In this document: one piece after another, positions 10,046 to 21,415 of the stretch
Layout of the letters: each line of letters begins with the position of its first letter
How positions within the stretch are numbered: position 1 is the first letter of the stretch
Notes under the pieces: generated by a model
The model's input: the letters and a program-made list of their open reading frames with translations, nothing else
Databases searched by the model: none
What the model was told of the DNA's origin: nothing
Translations under genes and position numbers: made by a program
Assembly: GCA_036346355.1 (NCBI GenBank)
Contig: CM070581.1
Location: 6,386,001 to 6,450,000 of the forward strand
From: Rhipidocladum racemiflorum
Lineage: Eukaryota > Streptophyta > Magnoliopsida > Poales > Poaceae
DNA: 64,000 nt
Reading direction: 5' to 3'

Positions 10046-11257
10046 AGAGCACCCGTCAGAAATTATGGTTGAAAAAGGTAATGTGTTGTTGCCAGAATCA
10101 ATAGACAAAGAGAATTCCTTCGATCTTGCCGATTACGCTCACCTCACCGCCGATGACTTTGTGGAAGAAGAAGAATGTAAGTGCAACTTCTATTGTGAGT
10201 ATGTTACTGAGGTGGAGTTGTCCAAATTGACAACTTCATCCAAACCGAATGAAGCCATGTCAGGAGCACCATTTCCTGAGAAAAAATTAGGAAAAAAGAG
10301 TGACTCCGTACCTGCCCCTGTCTTAGAGGTAGATGACAAGGGCACATATCCTATGGAAGTCGATAATGTTCAAACTCACCAGAACAATAATGACTTCCAT
10401 GAAAGTTCATCTTCAGAAGATTTTCTCCGAGGTCTTAAACTCGATTACACCTCATCATCATCCTCCAATGAGGGAGTGCTTACCCCTTTTGTTAATTTCG
10501 AATTTCGCGTTTGCGCAGTTACAGAAGAGACAGAGGCACAGCGAGTGGAACACGAACAGCATGAAACTCAGGAAATGACCACTCCAGAGCAACGGGAGAG
10601 CCTCACGATTGCCAAACAAACAGGTTGTGGAAGAGGCGAGATGACTTTACCACAACAGTCAACCAGGAACTTTGCAGAGGCCGGATCCCTTGGGGAGTAA
10701 TCCCCGACATATCCTCCCAATTACGTCGCAGGTTCCAAGGTTGGTGGTAAGGGACATAAACATGGTTCCCAATAGTTAATAAGAGGAAACTCCTGTGGAC
10801 AAAATTCACATTATAACTGGTGTAATTTTAAACCAACCCATGGATGGAAACAATGTACCACTTATAAGATATCTAGCTGCTGGTCTGCAAGAAACTGCTG
10901 TAGAAGTGCAAAAACTTGTTTATTTAATCTACCAAAAGGATCTATTTTCAGTTCAAAAACTTATTCTATGCCATTGTAAACAATTTTAAAAGCTGTTACA
11001 CGAAGCCAGGTAAAGAGAATGACTTGCATCATCTTTGCCAAACTTCTGATGAAAATTTACGTCTGTTCGTTAAAAGGTATGTAGATGTACAGAATACAAT
11101 TCCTAACATATCTAATGATTCTGTAATGCATGCATTCAAGCAGGTTGTACGCTACAAGTGTTTCACAGAAGACATCAACATTCATCCGCCATCTACCATA
11201 TCAGAACTCTTTGATATAGCAGATCAGTATTCCGATGCACACGAGGTGGTTGAATAA
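10032..11257 (+). pseudogene. gag remnant of the decayed gypsy element
   Basis: The first open stretch (10032-10700) encodes an acidic, Ser/Glu-rich segment without a recognised domain. The second (about 10940-11257) is recognisable as a retrotransposon capsid region: residues such as ENLRLFVKRYVDVQNTIPN, followed by VMHAFKQVVR and ISELFDIADQYSDA, match the helical gag core of plant Ty3/gypsy elements. Stops and frameshifts separate the pieces. Gag would form the virus-like particle that packages element RNA; this copy is broken. Confidence 0.7.
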
Positions 11258-11484
11258 AACCGTTCGATCAACAAGGGTCATACACCACCTCAATTAGGTT
11301 TGAAGATCACCGAAGGTAACAAATCTAAGAAGATTTCTATACCTGAAGGTAGAAAAATAAAAATAAAAAAGAGTAAAAAGATCTCTCAAAAAGAGATCGC
11401 GTGCATTTCCGAATGACCTGCATAATTCAAGGATAAAACACCTTGGAATAAGAAACCTGGATGGAGAGGTGACCAATTCATTCA

Positions 11485-12231
11485 TGTTGGCACCCAAAAT
11501 TGAGCGACCAAGACGGGCGCGAGTATGAAGCGACCAACATGAACCGGGTCGGCAAAAGGTGGCGAACAGGTGATTCGGAAGGTTGCGATCGTATGGTAAT
11601 ACATGGATGGAAAGGAAAGACCAAAGTCAATACGACTTGAACCAGATACAATCATGCTTGAGATGGAAAGGGAGATTTCGAGGCCGGTACGAACGAATAA
11701 AGAGACCAAAGCACATACGATCAGGCCTGAGGTTTATAGAAGGAGACCGACGAGCTACGTCAAAAAGGGACACACATCCAAACAACCAGTCAATCAATTG
11801 CTTTACTTTTCAGCATTAGGAGTAGTCTTTTTAGCCTTGTAATCTTTCTTCCTGTAATACACGTTGATCAACACGAGTTGCGCATCGCTAGTTGTTGGTT
11901 TCTGTTGCATTACGCCCTGTCAAGTTCTACTTTCTTCCTGATCTTGCTGCGCATCACCTTTTTTGGGAAGGGTAGGCTTTTACCCTATCTGATCGGCTCA
12001 CAAGAGTTGGTTAGACTTATCGAATTCCCCCGATCTACACTGGTTCGCTTCAAACCGGTTAAGATCGATCCATCGACAGGCCCCTCAATCTTCCTCTTGA
12101 TCGATCGTATCGGGGAATACATCTCTTGCCGATTGCGTGATCAAATCGGCTGGCACGCCCGCAGAATCTGAACCCGGCATTCTCGTGTGTTGGCGGCGAT
12201 TGACCCGTCGTCAAGTTTTTCAACGCCAACA
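11485..12231 (+). mobile_element. Probable solo LTR nested between gag and protease
   Basis: It begins TGTTGGCACCCAAAATT and ends caacgccaaca, so the ends are TG..CA with a seven-base inverted terminus (TGTTGGC/GCCAACA). Its 3' part (atcaaatcggctggcacgc, then gaacccggcattctcgtgtg) resembles the 3' part of the LTRs at 42117 and 52725 (tcaaatcgactggcacgct, then aacccggtgtttgtcttgtg), so it is a relative of that gypsy family. Flanking pentamers are ATTCA and ATTTC, not a clean duplication. Gag coding signal ends before it and protease signal starts after it. Confidence 0.55.
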
Positions 12232-12609
12232 ATTTCCAAATATCAACTCCAAATAGTGGGAATAGACGATGGTGTCCCCTGTATAATATAACAGGACACG
12301 ACTTGCGCAATTGCCAAACCATGGTAAAGGCGTATGGATGAATTTTACCCTGGTAAGGGTCCTACGCCGACCTTACTAGAAGGACGAAGTATAAAAGATG
12401 CAAATGGTGATGAAGACATGGATTATGAAAAACCAGACAACAATGTCAACATGATCTTTAGCGGATCATCTGCATAATATTCGAAGGGGTAATTTGAATC
12501 CGTATGGAGGGAGGTTAATAACATCAACACCTGACCTGGAAAACCAGACTTTCCAAAATGGTTAGATGTCATAATCAACTTTAGCAAGGACGATTGCTCA
12601 AAAGGTAGG

Positions 12610-13050
12610 CCTACTTCTCGTAAACTTCCTTTGGTAGTATCTCATACTATTGGTAACTGTAAAGTATGGAGAGTTTTAGTTGACAGTGGAAGTTCATTAG
12701 ACCTACTTTCTATCCATACTCTTGATAAAATGCAAATTCCTCAGTCTAAGATTTGGCTTGTGACAAATTCCTTCTTCGGAATTATCCCTGGTCCGTTGGT
12801 AACTCTAATAGGATAGATTGCGTTACTTGTCACCTTTGGAGATGCCCATAATTTCAGAACCGAGTTGATTTTATGTGAAGTTGTAGACTTTGAATCTGCA
12901 TACAATGCCATATTGGGTAGACCTTCACTCATCAAATTTATGGTAGTTACTCATCATGTCTACCAGAGCCTCAAGATACCTGGTCAAAAAGGCGTGTTTA
13001 ACATGCAAGGTAATCCAACTATTGCACTGAATTGTGATTAAAAATTATTT
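12610..13050 (+). pseudogene. Aspartic protease remnant of the decayed gypsy element
   Basis: The translation holds the catalytic signature VLVDSGSSLDLL (codons near 12670-12705) and, downstream, AYNAILGRPSL (near 12900), the second conserved block of retropepsins. An in-frame stop follows LVTLIG at ~12815. In this family the enzyme would release the domains of the Gag-Pol polyprotein. Confidence 0.75.
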
Positions 13051-13349
13051 GAAATTGTCAATCAATTACCATTAAGAGATATTAATGATGCAAAAAGGTC
13101 TTGCAAGGTTGACAAACCTGACAAGTCAAAAAAGCTGAAAGCTAATACTCAGCCGAATAAGCAAGTAAAGCTTATTCCCATTGACCCCACCGATCAGTCA
13201 AAAAACTGTTCGGATAGGGTCAAGGATGGATGCCAAATAAGAAGGCGCGTTCATTGCCTTCCTACGAGCTAGTGCAGATATGTTTGTGTGGAAACCACCC
13301 AACATGCGTGGAGTCATAAGGGAGGTGATCAAGCACATGTTAGCTATCC

Positions 13350-14340
13350 GACCTAAAATACGATCAGTGAAATAGAAGCTTCGACGATTCACTTCTGATC
13401 GGCAGGAGGCTATTCGACAAGAGTTGGACAAACTCTTGGAAGCTGACTTCATTCACGAAGTTGATCATCCAGATTAGTTTGTGAATCCGGTTATGGTCAA
13501 GAAGGCAAATGGTAAGTGGCGAATGTGCATCGATTTCACCAGCCTAAATACCGCTTGTCCAAAAGTTGATTTTTCTTTGCCCCGAATAGACTAGTTGATT
13601 GACTCAACAGCGGGTTACAAAATGACGAGTTTCCTAGATGCATACTCAGGTTATCATCAAATAAGCATAGCAAGCAAAGATGAAGAGAAGACTTCTTTCA
13701 TAACCCCGTTTGGAATTTAATGCTATCAGAAGATGCCATTTGAATTGAAAAATACTTGTGCAACGTACCAGCGCCTCATGCAGAAAGCTTTCATAAGCCA
13801 AATAGGAAGAAACCTAGAAGCTAATGTAGATGATCTCGTTGTAAAGAGCAATAAAAGTTCTAACCATTTATCAGATTTGAATGAGACATTTGTAATTTGA
13901 AAATATGGAATAAAATTAAATTCCAAAAAGTGTACTTTCATAGACTCTTCTGGCAAATTGCTAGGATTTCATATTTGTTCACGCAGAATAGAAACCAATC
14001 CCGAGAAGATCGTGCCATTGAATCCTTAAAATCTCCTTCTTCGGTGAAGTACAAAGATTAACCGATCGGATGGCTACCCTTAGTCACTTTATATTTAGAT
14101 CGAGTGAACGTGGATTACCTTTCTTTAAGGTAATTAGAAAACACGATAAATTCCACTGGTTGGATAAATCAGAAAAATCCTTTCAAGACATTAAAAATTA
14201 TTTATCAAGCCCACCAATATCGGTATCACCTAATCAAGAGTAACAATTGTTGCTTTATTTAGTGGCTACAAATAATGTGGTTAGCGTTGTCTTGTTCGTT
14301 GAAGGAGATAAGATTAAAAAAACCTGTACTATGTAAGTAA
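13350..14340 (+). pseudogene. Reverse transcriptase remnant of the decayed gypsy element
   Basis: Recognisable blocks in order are: QELDKLLEADFIHEV, KANGKWRMCIDFTSLN, a SFLDAYSGYHQI block, FELKNTCATYQRLMQK and the active-site region NVDDLVVKS near 13830. The first residue of the usual Y/F-x-D-D box is Asn here, and several in-frame stops interrupt the domain. It once copied element RNA into DNA. Confidence 0.8.
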
Positions 14341-14559
14341 AGTTTTACATAGACCTAAGGAGAGATACACTTAGGTTTCAAAAACTATTTTATTCCTTAT
14401 TAATGACTTCAAGGAAATCAAGACATTATTTCCAATCACATCGAATTATAATACCCTCATCATTTGCTTTTGGTAATATTCTCCGTAACCATGAAAAAAC
14501 TAGTCGGATTGGTTCTAGATAACTATTTCATCTCTCGATCAGCGATCAAGTCACAATTT

Positions 14560-14880
14560 TTGGCAGATTTTATTGCTGAATAGACTAAAAGTGAGCCTTC
14601 TGTAGAACAGAATTCCACTGACACCGACCATTGGACCTTGTACTTTGATGGTTCTAGATAACTAAGAGGTCCGGAGGCTGGTATAGTGCTAATCACACTA
14701 CAGGGTGATCAGTTACAATACGTAATCTAGATTTAATTCCCTACTACCAATAGTGTAGCAGAGTATGAAAGTTTTCTAGTTGAGCTCTGAGCAGCCAAAT
14801 CCTTGGAGTCTGTCGGCTTTTAGGCAATTAGTAGTAAACCAGGTTAGCAAGGAATATAGAACGTCTGATGAGGAAATGCC
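14560..14880 (+). pseudogene. RNase H remnant of the decayed gypsy element
   Basis: The translation gives DHWTLYFDGS (first catalytic Asp block) near 14620-14660, then NSVAEYESFL near 14750 (catalytic Glu block), with stops between them. This is the usual position, downstream of reverse transcriptase. Confidence 0.65.
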
Positions 14881-15194
14881 TCAATACCTGGCTGAAGTGA
14901 GGAAAATGTAAAAAAAAAATACTTCGTTGACTTCGAAGTCCAATAAATTCTGTGAAAAAAATAATCTTTTAGTGGACCAGTTATCCAAATTGAGCTCATC
15001 ACGATCATCTGTTCTAACAGGTGTATTTCTTGAATATTTGTCTAAACCTTCTATAGATACTTCTATAGAAGAGTCCTCGACCAACAATGAGGTCGGAATC
15101 CTCGAGTAAGATTCGGATTGGGCTAAACCATTTAAAGCCTATCTAGGACATGGGACACTGCCCGGGGATATATATGAAAAAGACAGATTGATTC

Positions 15195-15555
15195 GAAAGG
15201 CGTGAATATACAAATTACTCAACAATACTCTTTATAGAAAAGGAACTCATGGAGTTTTAATGAAATGTATATCCCAAGAATGAAGGATAACATTGCTTCA
15301 TGAAATACATGGGTAATTATGTGGAGAACACACTTCATATAGGACGCTGGTCGAGAAAGCATTTCGGCAAGGGTTATGTTGGCCTACAGCTCTACAAGAT
15401 GCTATGCACCTTGTTAAGACTTGTGAGTAATATCAATTTCATGCTTGGCAAGTACATCAACCAGCTAATCAATTCAGTTATCAAGAGGAATTACATAAAT
15501 TCCTTTATCGAGAACCTAACAGGCGGGTTTAAAAGGAATGCATGATTATGTAACT
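15195..15555 (+). pseudogene. Integrase N-terminal remnant of the decayed gypsy element
   Basis: NNTLYRKGTHGVLMKC, a HEIH box and CWPTALQDAMHLVKTCE match the zinc-binding N-terminal part of gypsy integrases. The DDE catalytic core that should follow is absent, and the sequence passes within ~50 bases to the hairpin and the polypurine tract. A large internal deletion removed the core. Confidence 0.6.
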
Positions 15556-15573
15556 CCTTTAAAGTTGAAAAAT

Positions 15574-15601
15574 CCCGAGTAAATACTTTTATTTACTCGG
15601 G
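15574..15601. repeat. Perfect hairpin just before the polypurine tract
   Basis: CCCGAGTAAATA and TATTTACTCGGG form a perfect 12-bp stem with a four-base loop (CTTT). It ends about 15 bases before the 3' LTR, directly next to the G-rich tract ccttgggggctagc. Confidence 0.85.
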
Positions 15602-15615
15602 CCTTGGGGGCTAGC
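15602..15615 (+). other. Putative polypurine tract region
   Basis: The G-run ttgggggctagc lies immediately before the 3' LTR start (TGACGATGATTGCC at 15616), where the plus-strand primer of an LTR retrotransposon is expected. Confidence 0.45.
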
Positions 15616-17922
15616 TGACGATGATTGCCATACCCTATCCTATTTTGTAGTCCCACAGACCCATAAAGAAAAAAGAGCCCGTAAATAAAGACAGTGCCCA
15701 AGGCCTATTACCTGGTTACGACTTCAATCAAAGTTAAATTTAGCCATGTGAAAATATCTCTGACCAATATACATGAAGGACCATGTGGAGGTCCATCTAT
15801 GTTTGTGATGAGTATTTGACTTTATTTGAGCAAGGTGTGCTCATGTTTGAGTTTGATTTGACTTGGAATTGCATGTTTGAATTTATGATAAATATGGACT
15901 AAACATGCAGGAAGAAAAAAGTAAGATTGTATTATGGAATGTGCAAAATGGTTTGGTCCTTGCGGTACAGGTGATTGAGGCAGCTGTGGTCGTTGGTGAG
16001 TATCAGGACTAGGTTGGGAGAACCGAGGTCCAGAACGGTCGAGGTTGCCGACGAGATAGTTGGACTCAAAACCGGGATCACTTGGACGCCATAGAAATGG
16101 ACTTGAGGTGACTCATGGTTTCCGGTTCGGGTTGGAGGCTCGAAGAGACGAAAATGAAGAGGTCAAGTCCGGTGGATGAAGGCCCGTTACATCAGGTTGA
16201 CCGGGTTTTGTTTAAACCCATGCATAGCCTATGTAGCCCATGTAAAGCCCATGTGTGGAGTGAAATGAGTGGGTTAATCCTAGCCCTTGGTAGAGTGCCC
16301 TAGGGTTTGGGACTTAACCAAGGGTGGTATGTGGCCCAAGAGTAGTATAAATAGGGGTGCCCTCCCTTACTTGAATGTTTGAGTTGCTCCTTTGACCTTT
16401 GCCCACATGGAGTGAGGCTTTGTAAACCTTCCAACCAGAAAATACAAAGATTTTTACATTCTTGTTAGTTTAAATTCCGCATTTACATTATGTCTTTACT
16501 TTACGCAATTTAAATTCAGCATTTACTTCCCTGCATGTAAATTCTCGCAATTTGGATTTATCTCCTCTCCTTTTAAATGCTGTTGATCAAGGATGTCTTG
16601 AGAGTGCTCATTTGATTTTACATCTTTCTTGCACCCTAGGATAGACTAGAGATCAAGTTTCTATCAAGATTGCAAATCTGTCCTTAATTTGTTCTTCGCG
16701 CAGTAGTTAGTCTTTGATTTTTAAAAAATATAGAGAAATTCTTTTTGATTGATTCTTATTGGAGAAGGTGCATGACTCATATACCCATCTGTGAAAAATT
16801 TTTGGTGTCCATTGGTTGCACCATTTGGGAGTTATGAGGTGAAAATCGAGTCCCAAATTTCTTGATCGAAGTTCCTGACTGTCTACAATCCTTGATTTTT
16901 CCTGATGTTTCTACAAGGTTTTTGGAGGTGATTTTTAAGGAGTGTTTCACGACTCATCTGCTCATAGGGTGAAAAATTCTCAAAAATTTTGGAGCAATAG
17001 AAGTCCACCAACCACCTACTCCAAGTGAGGACAATTCCTGAAAAAGCTGCTTTTGCTTTTCTAAAAGAGGCTTTTGCGATTTGGCTTGCTCTCTTTTAGA
17101 AAAGAAGTATTTGAATTGATTCATCTTTACTTTGGACACTTGACAACCAGGATTGTGATTTAAAAATCCCTCACATGATTTATAGTTCTCTTTCATGTAA
17201 GCTAGGGATACATATAGTTGTCTAGTCGTTTCCGTTCTTGCAGGTTTTGCGATTTTGAAGAGCACCGGTTTTCTTGCGGGATTGTTTGGAGTACGTTGAG
17301 TAGGGGACGATTTTATTTGGGAACATTCACCCCCCTCTGATCGCCATCTCGATCCTTCAATACATAATATTGATCGGATGATATGGTATGCCCTAAATTA
17401 TCCCGACCTAATAGACACGCGCTGGTGGGATAACCCCGACCAGCTTACAGATTTAATGTGGGTAAGTCTACAGCCTGACCTAGTCGAGGTCAGAGAAGAA
17501 ATTACCTCTGCGTAAGGCTTGCGTATGGAAAAAGCTTTTCTCTGACAGGTATATATAGCAGTTTTAGAAGTTACTCTTTATGAAGAGACGCCTTTTATCA
17601 AAAGACGCTTTTTGACTAGAAGACGGCTTTTGACGAGAAGACACCTCTTGACGGGAAGACACCACTTGAAAGATGACAAAGTGCCATCCATTTGTATGCT
17701 ATAAATAGGAGGCTTCCACAAAGAAAGGTGGACAGAGTATGATTAGAGATTATTATTGGTCTTTTAGTTCTCCACTCAAGTATGTACTTTGTAAACATGT
17801 GTAATCCAATAAAGAAGCAATCTCGTTTCCTACTCCTTTCAATCTTTGATTTACTTGACAAAGGCAACAAAAACAATGTTCGTAAGCTTGATTTAGGGAC
17901 CCTCGGGTCTTAAACATCAACA
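15616..17922 (+). repeat. 3' LTR of the decayed gypsy element, interrupted
   Basis: Positions 15616-15773 and 17365-17922 align with the 5' LTR. They are separated by the 1586-bp solo LTR at 15774-17359 and its duplicated target. The ending gtcttaaacatcaaca matches the 5' LTR end. Without the insertion it is about 716 bp against 658 bp for the 5' LTR; extra aagacgcctttt-type modules near 17580-17660 explain most of the difference. Confidence 0.85.
15774..17359 (+). mobile_element. Solo LTR, probably Ty1/copia (Sirevirus-like)
   Basis: It starts TGAAGGACCATG and ends cgatccttca, giving TG..CA ends with a seven-base inverted repeat (TGAAGGA/TCCTTCA). ATACA is duplicated at 15769-15773 and 17360-17364, and the 5' LTR of the host element still shows the empty site. 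A TATA motif (agtataaataggg) lies near 16345. The tail attcacccccctctgatcgc resembles the LTR ends of plant Sirevirus/Maximus copia elements, a family call by similarity of style only. No internal coding region is present. Confidence 0.88.
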
Positions 17923-18001
17923 TATATTGACAGGCAAAGTTTTGAAAGTTTCGATCTATATTCAGAATGATTATTTATAATTGGAGGAAGCGTCGGATTT
18001 G
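17923..18001. mobile_element. Stowaway MITE, right half, split by the gypsy insertion
   Basis: tatattgacaggcaaag, then ttttgaaagttt and on to attggaggaag, continues the MITE interrupted at 9372. The order matches the reverse complement of the Stowaway at 58138-58397 (gtcaaagttttagaagttt and on to aaactggagggag). Confidence 0.6.
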
Positions 18002-18781
18002 AAAGGAAAATAGAAGAGAAGAACTAGACAAACCGTTGATAGAGAAAAGTTTTTTTCCTTTATTGGGACAATTGTCGTACCAGGATTTGGTCTCTGGATC
18101 TGATTAACCAATGTTCAACAACGTTAACCGTTCTCACGCTCCAGCAATCATGTACAATAGTACATATCAACTCTCTATAAAGGTATGTCATATCGGATTT
18201 TAGATGATGTGAAGGAGAGATGGGGAAGAGAGAAATATACTATCTACTATTTAACAGACGGTCTTGTAGACAGCTTTATATTGTATATTCTATTGTACAG
18301 ACATTCTATTAATTATATGAGAGATCAGACAGCTATATAGACGGTCTATTGTATATATTGTCTTTACTACTGTCTGTAGATAACCTAAAAGTATATTATA
18401 GACAATTATCATTTATACCACCGTACATGCGCTAAATGGTGACTCTGGAGTTAGCGCTGTGTTTACCACGACACCTGCTCGCGTAATGACTCGAGTGAGT
18501 GCGCTAAAGCCCAATGACCGTGCATGTTACAGATAGCAAGCTAGCTGTGCCTCATAATTGTTCTGTCCAACACACACTTCAGAGTTTAGAACCCATCCAT
18601 CTCCAGATCCATTCACTTTTGGGAATCTAGAGGTGCTAAGGACTACCGCAGCCTTCAAATTCAGATAAGATCCCAAACGCAGGCAGCAGTAAAAGAGATC
18701 ACAGATTCACCGTGGCTGCATTGGCAATCAACAGCAGAAGCAGTAAATAGATTTCAGGGGTTCAGAGTGCATGGAGAGTAA
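18002..18781. other. No gene seen
   Basis: The sequence is AT-rich with repeated tagac.gtct and attgtatat phrases between 18250 and 18420. These suggest an old repeat without definable ends. No coding signal was recognised. Confidence 0.45.
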
Positions 18782-19271
18782 GGGGCTGTTTGGTTGTTTT
18801 CTCTCGTGAGCCTGGCCCGTTCAACTCAGCCAGGCCGATGGGATACGGGATGCACAGATGCAGAGACGGTGTTTGATTGAGTATTTAGTAGGTAGATATT
18901 TTAAAATTTAAATATTTTAAATTTATATAGCAAGTGTGGTCTAGTTTTGTTCGAAAAAAAGTCAAGAACTCATTTTTGAAATCGGTTCAGTAATCGGAGA
19001 TGCTAATCAAAAGATATAAACAAAAAAGAAAAAAAAGAAACTTACATACCCACGTGGCACCCCATGTATGGTCCTCATGCAGAACACGAGGCCGCTTATG
19101 CGTTGCATCAAGAGATACGCCCATTTTCTACGATCTCCTCAGCCAAAGATGAAGAATCTTGCATCCAGAGCCAGGCTCAAAACTAGATGCAAGCAACCAA
19201 ACACAAGAAAAAAGAAAGATTCTGCATCTGTGAATGCAAATCTCTGTACATGCAGGCAACCAAACAGCCCA
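18782..19271. mobile_element. Tourist/PIF-like MITE
   Basis: The termini GGGGCTGTTTGGTTG and CAACCAAACAGCCCA are near-perfect inverted repeats. TAA flanks both sides (18779-18781 and 19272-19274). A TAA/TTA duplication with this type of end is typical of PIF/Harbinger-derived MITEs. At 490 bp it is long for the class. A second inner inverted similarity (gggatgcacagatgcagag against attctgcatctgtgaatgc) is also visible. Confidence 0.7.
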
Positions 19272-19379
19272 TAAATACCGAGTCCTAACTAACATCCTTC
19301 TGCCACGAACAGTTATTGCTTTAAATATTGATATAGTTTTTACAACACAAATGCAATCACTAAATTGTATTATAATACA

Positions 19380-19552
19380 TTTATGAAATCCAATAAATAA
19401 AATTATAATATTATGAAAGTACTTTTCGAGACAAATCTACATATATAATTTTTATGCATCTAATTTAAATATTTAGAAAGATATTAACAATAATTTTAAA
19501 ATTTTCACCGTACGTATATCTAAAATAACAACTATTCGTGTACCGGAGGGAG
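19380..19552. mobile_element. Stowaway MITE fragment
   Basis: It shares tatgaaagtacttttcgaga and the following acaaatctacatatataa segment with the copies at 9300 and 58138. One terminus survives (ccggagggag followed by TA at 19553). The other terminus is not recognisable. Confidence 0.6.
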
Positions 19553-19565
19553 TACTGCACTAAAA

Positions 19566-19793
19566 CCCTGTTTGGCAGAGCTTCAGATCTCAACTCCACC
19601 TCAGAATTGAAACTTGTAGATTTAAATAAAGTGACTTTAAGTTTATAATTTTATTCTAAAATGTAAACAAGATGACCCACCTAAACACTCTTAATATACC
19701 CACAGCTCCAGCTCCAGAAATTTAGTGAAGCTAGGAATATTTAGCTTCACCAACTCTAAGAATTTAGTGGAGTTGGAGCTCTGTCAAACACCT
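19566..19793. mobile_element. MITE with GTTTGNCAGAGCT ends
   Basis: The left end ctgtttggcagagcttcag and the right end ctctgtcaaacacc are inverted copies (tgtttgacagag on the opposite strand). Short inner blocks repeat (aatttagtgaagct, aatttagtggagtt). No clear target duplication was found, so the superfamily is undecided (hAT or PIF). Confidence 0.5.
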
Positions 19794-20211
19794 CCTTGAT
19801 ATGCGTGACTCCATGGCGAGCACAGGCAGGCTCCTCCTGCCTTTCCACCATGGCAGAAATGCAGCGAGAATTCACCATGTCCACTCCACCCTACAAGAGG
19901 AATCTAACCATCAGATCAGATGGGCATGGTACATCGGCACTCCCAAAGCCCCACTGCCACACACGCGGGCCCGCATACAGATACAGGGAGTCGAGTGAAG
20001 AGTCCCATGACAAGATCTCATATGCGATGCGACCATACTACATAGCAACATCTCACGTAGGTATGAATACGATGTACGCGTACGGCCGTCATACGCGCGC
20101 GGACCGGCCGGTCCTTTCTCTCGTCATCCTGGCAAAGTTTGGCGACGCCGACGAGCCGGCCCTACCGTTGCTGGGAGAGAGAGGTATCTGATATGCATCA
20201 TCCCAAATTAA

Positions 20212-20444
20212 GGGTGCGTTTGGTTGATAGGACGAGGTTGGATGGGATGGGATGGGATGGTTCTGTACCATTTGATTCCATTATTTTGGGTGAACGAGAT
20301 GGTTCAACATCTGAAGGGAATATTATTCAAATTTGTACCGCTTGATTCCGGATAGAATGGTTTTATTCAAACAACGAAACGCATGGATGATTTTTTTAAA
20401 CCATATTATAGATATACCAATTTGATAGACAACCAAATACACCC
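20212..20444. mobile_element. Tourist/PIF-like MITE
   Basis: The ends GGGTGCGTTTGGTTG and CAACCAAATACACCC form inverted repeats. TAA is duplicated at 20209-20211 and 20445-20447. A (GATGG)n-like run lies just inside the left end (about 20238-20262). Confidence 0.75.
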
Positions 20445-20769
20445 TAAGAACCCCGCATATGTGGCGAGCCTTAGCCACCAGGCCCACCATTAGATGATAG
20501 TGCAACACAGCGCAGCAAGAACCGGTGGACCGACCGAGCCCGCCCGCCCCCGCCAACCAACGTACAGCAGCAGCAGCGTCGGCATCATGATCCATGAATT
20601 CAACCTCGTCTCGCCACCCAACCATACGTGTCTACTCTAGCCGGTAGCTGCTGCGCAGAAGAGATCTTTAATTTACCGTTCCTGGAAGGTACCGAGGTAT
20701 TAAACTTTTCACCTTTCTAACCAAAACAAGCATTGAAGTAGAGGGCGAGCCGTAGCTCGTTGAATAGTA
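20445..20769. other. No gene seen
   Basis: A spacer between two MITEs, GC-rich at 20480-20620 (agcagcagcagcg), with no recognised coding signal. Confidence 0.4.
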
Positions 20770-21005
20770 CTCCCTCTGTCCCCATAAAGAGTGCATTTCT
20801 AGTGTTCAAATTTTGTCCCACAAAGAGTGTATTTCTAGTCCGTAGGGCCCAGCTGTAAGTGTATGCATGCTCATTTAAGTGCTTGTGGAAACCGAAGCAC
20901 CAACATGCTTGTGTATGGAGTAATGAGGGTCACATTGGTCATTTACCTTGCACACTAATCTGTCTTAAAAATCCTAGAAATGCACTCTTTGTGGGACAGA
21001 GGGAG
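20770..21005. mobile_element. Stowaway-like MITE
   Basis: The ends CTCCCTCTGTCCCCATAAAG and CTTTGTGGGACAGAGGGAG are inverted repeats flanked by TA on both sides (20768-20769, 21006-21007). The inner repeat gagtg.atttctag appears three times. The structure is that of a Tc1/mariner-derived MITE. Confidence 0.85.
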
Positions 21006-21281
21006 TATGCTGTTATGCATACGGCCGATCGTGAATTCGTGAGTTTGAGATCGACTCACGAGCCTTACCGTCTAAAAAATTAGGAATAAGTGTATATATG
21101 TATGTGTTTAGTGATACAGTCGTAGTATTTTCCCACGCTATGGAAATCTTGATGCCTTTAATCTCTCTTTTTGGCATATGTAGTGGACACGTACGTGTGT
21201 ACGTGTGTGAAGTATGCGTGCGTGTTGCTTTGTACCCTTAAAAAATACATTGAAGTAGTGATAAGAGGTATGAAAAATTTA

Positions 21282-21415
21282 AGAGTAGCGCTTCTTTGCT
21301 TTCTTTGTCAATACAAGTTGCACAAATAATCTTTAATCAGCATCTACACTGTCATTCATGCGTTACTATTTGTGCAACTTTCAAAAGAAAATGCACAAAA
21401 GCACCTATCAGAATT
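21282..21415. repeat. Small inverted-repeat element (MITE-like)
   Basis: acaagttgcacaaataat and actatttgtgcaactttca are inverted. The outer gtagcgcttctttgc and gcacaaaagcacctatc are roughly inverted. It resembles the element at 57540-57680 in layout. No target duplication was defined. Confidence 0.4.

Larger units (their letters stand above)
9373..17922 (+). mobile_element. Decayed Ty3/gypsy LTR retrotransposon with nested insertions
   Basis: The 5' LTR spans 9373-10030 and the 3' LTR spans 15616-17922. Gag, protease, reverse transcriptase, RNase H and the N-terminal part of integrase lie between them in gypsy order. All domains carry stop codons and frameshifts, and the integrase core is deleted. 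Flanking pentamers are GATAT (9368-9372) and TATAT (17923-17927), a 4/5 match expected for an old target duplication. The element split a Stowaway. A solo LTR sits in its 3' LTR (15774-17359) and a probable one between gag and protease (11485-12231). It cannot move by itself. Confidence 0.85.

Noticed and set aside
15574..15601. Hairpin considered as a rho-independent terminator
   Set aside because: This is plant nuclear DNA inside a retrotransposon, so a bacterial-type terminator reading does not apply.
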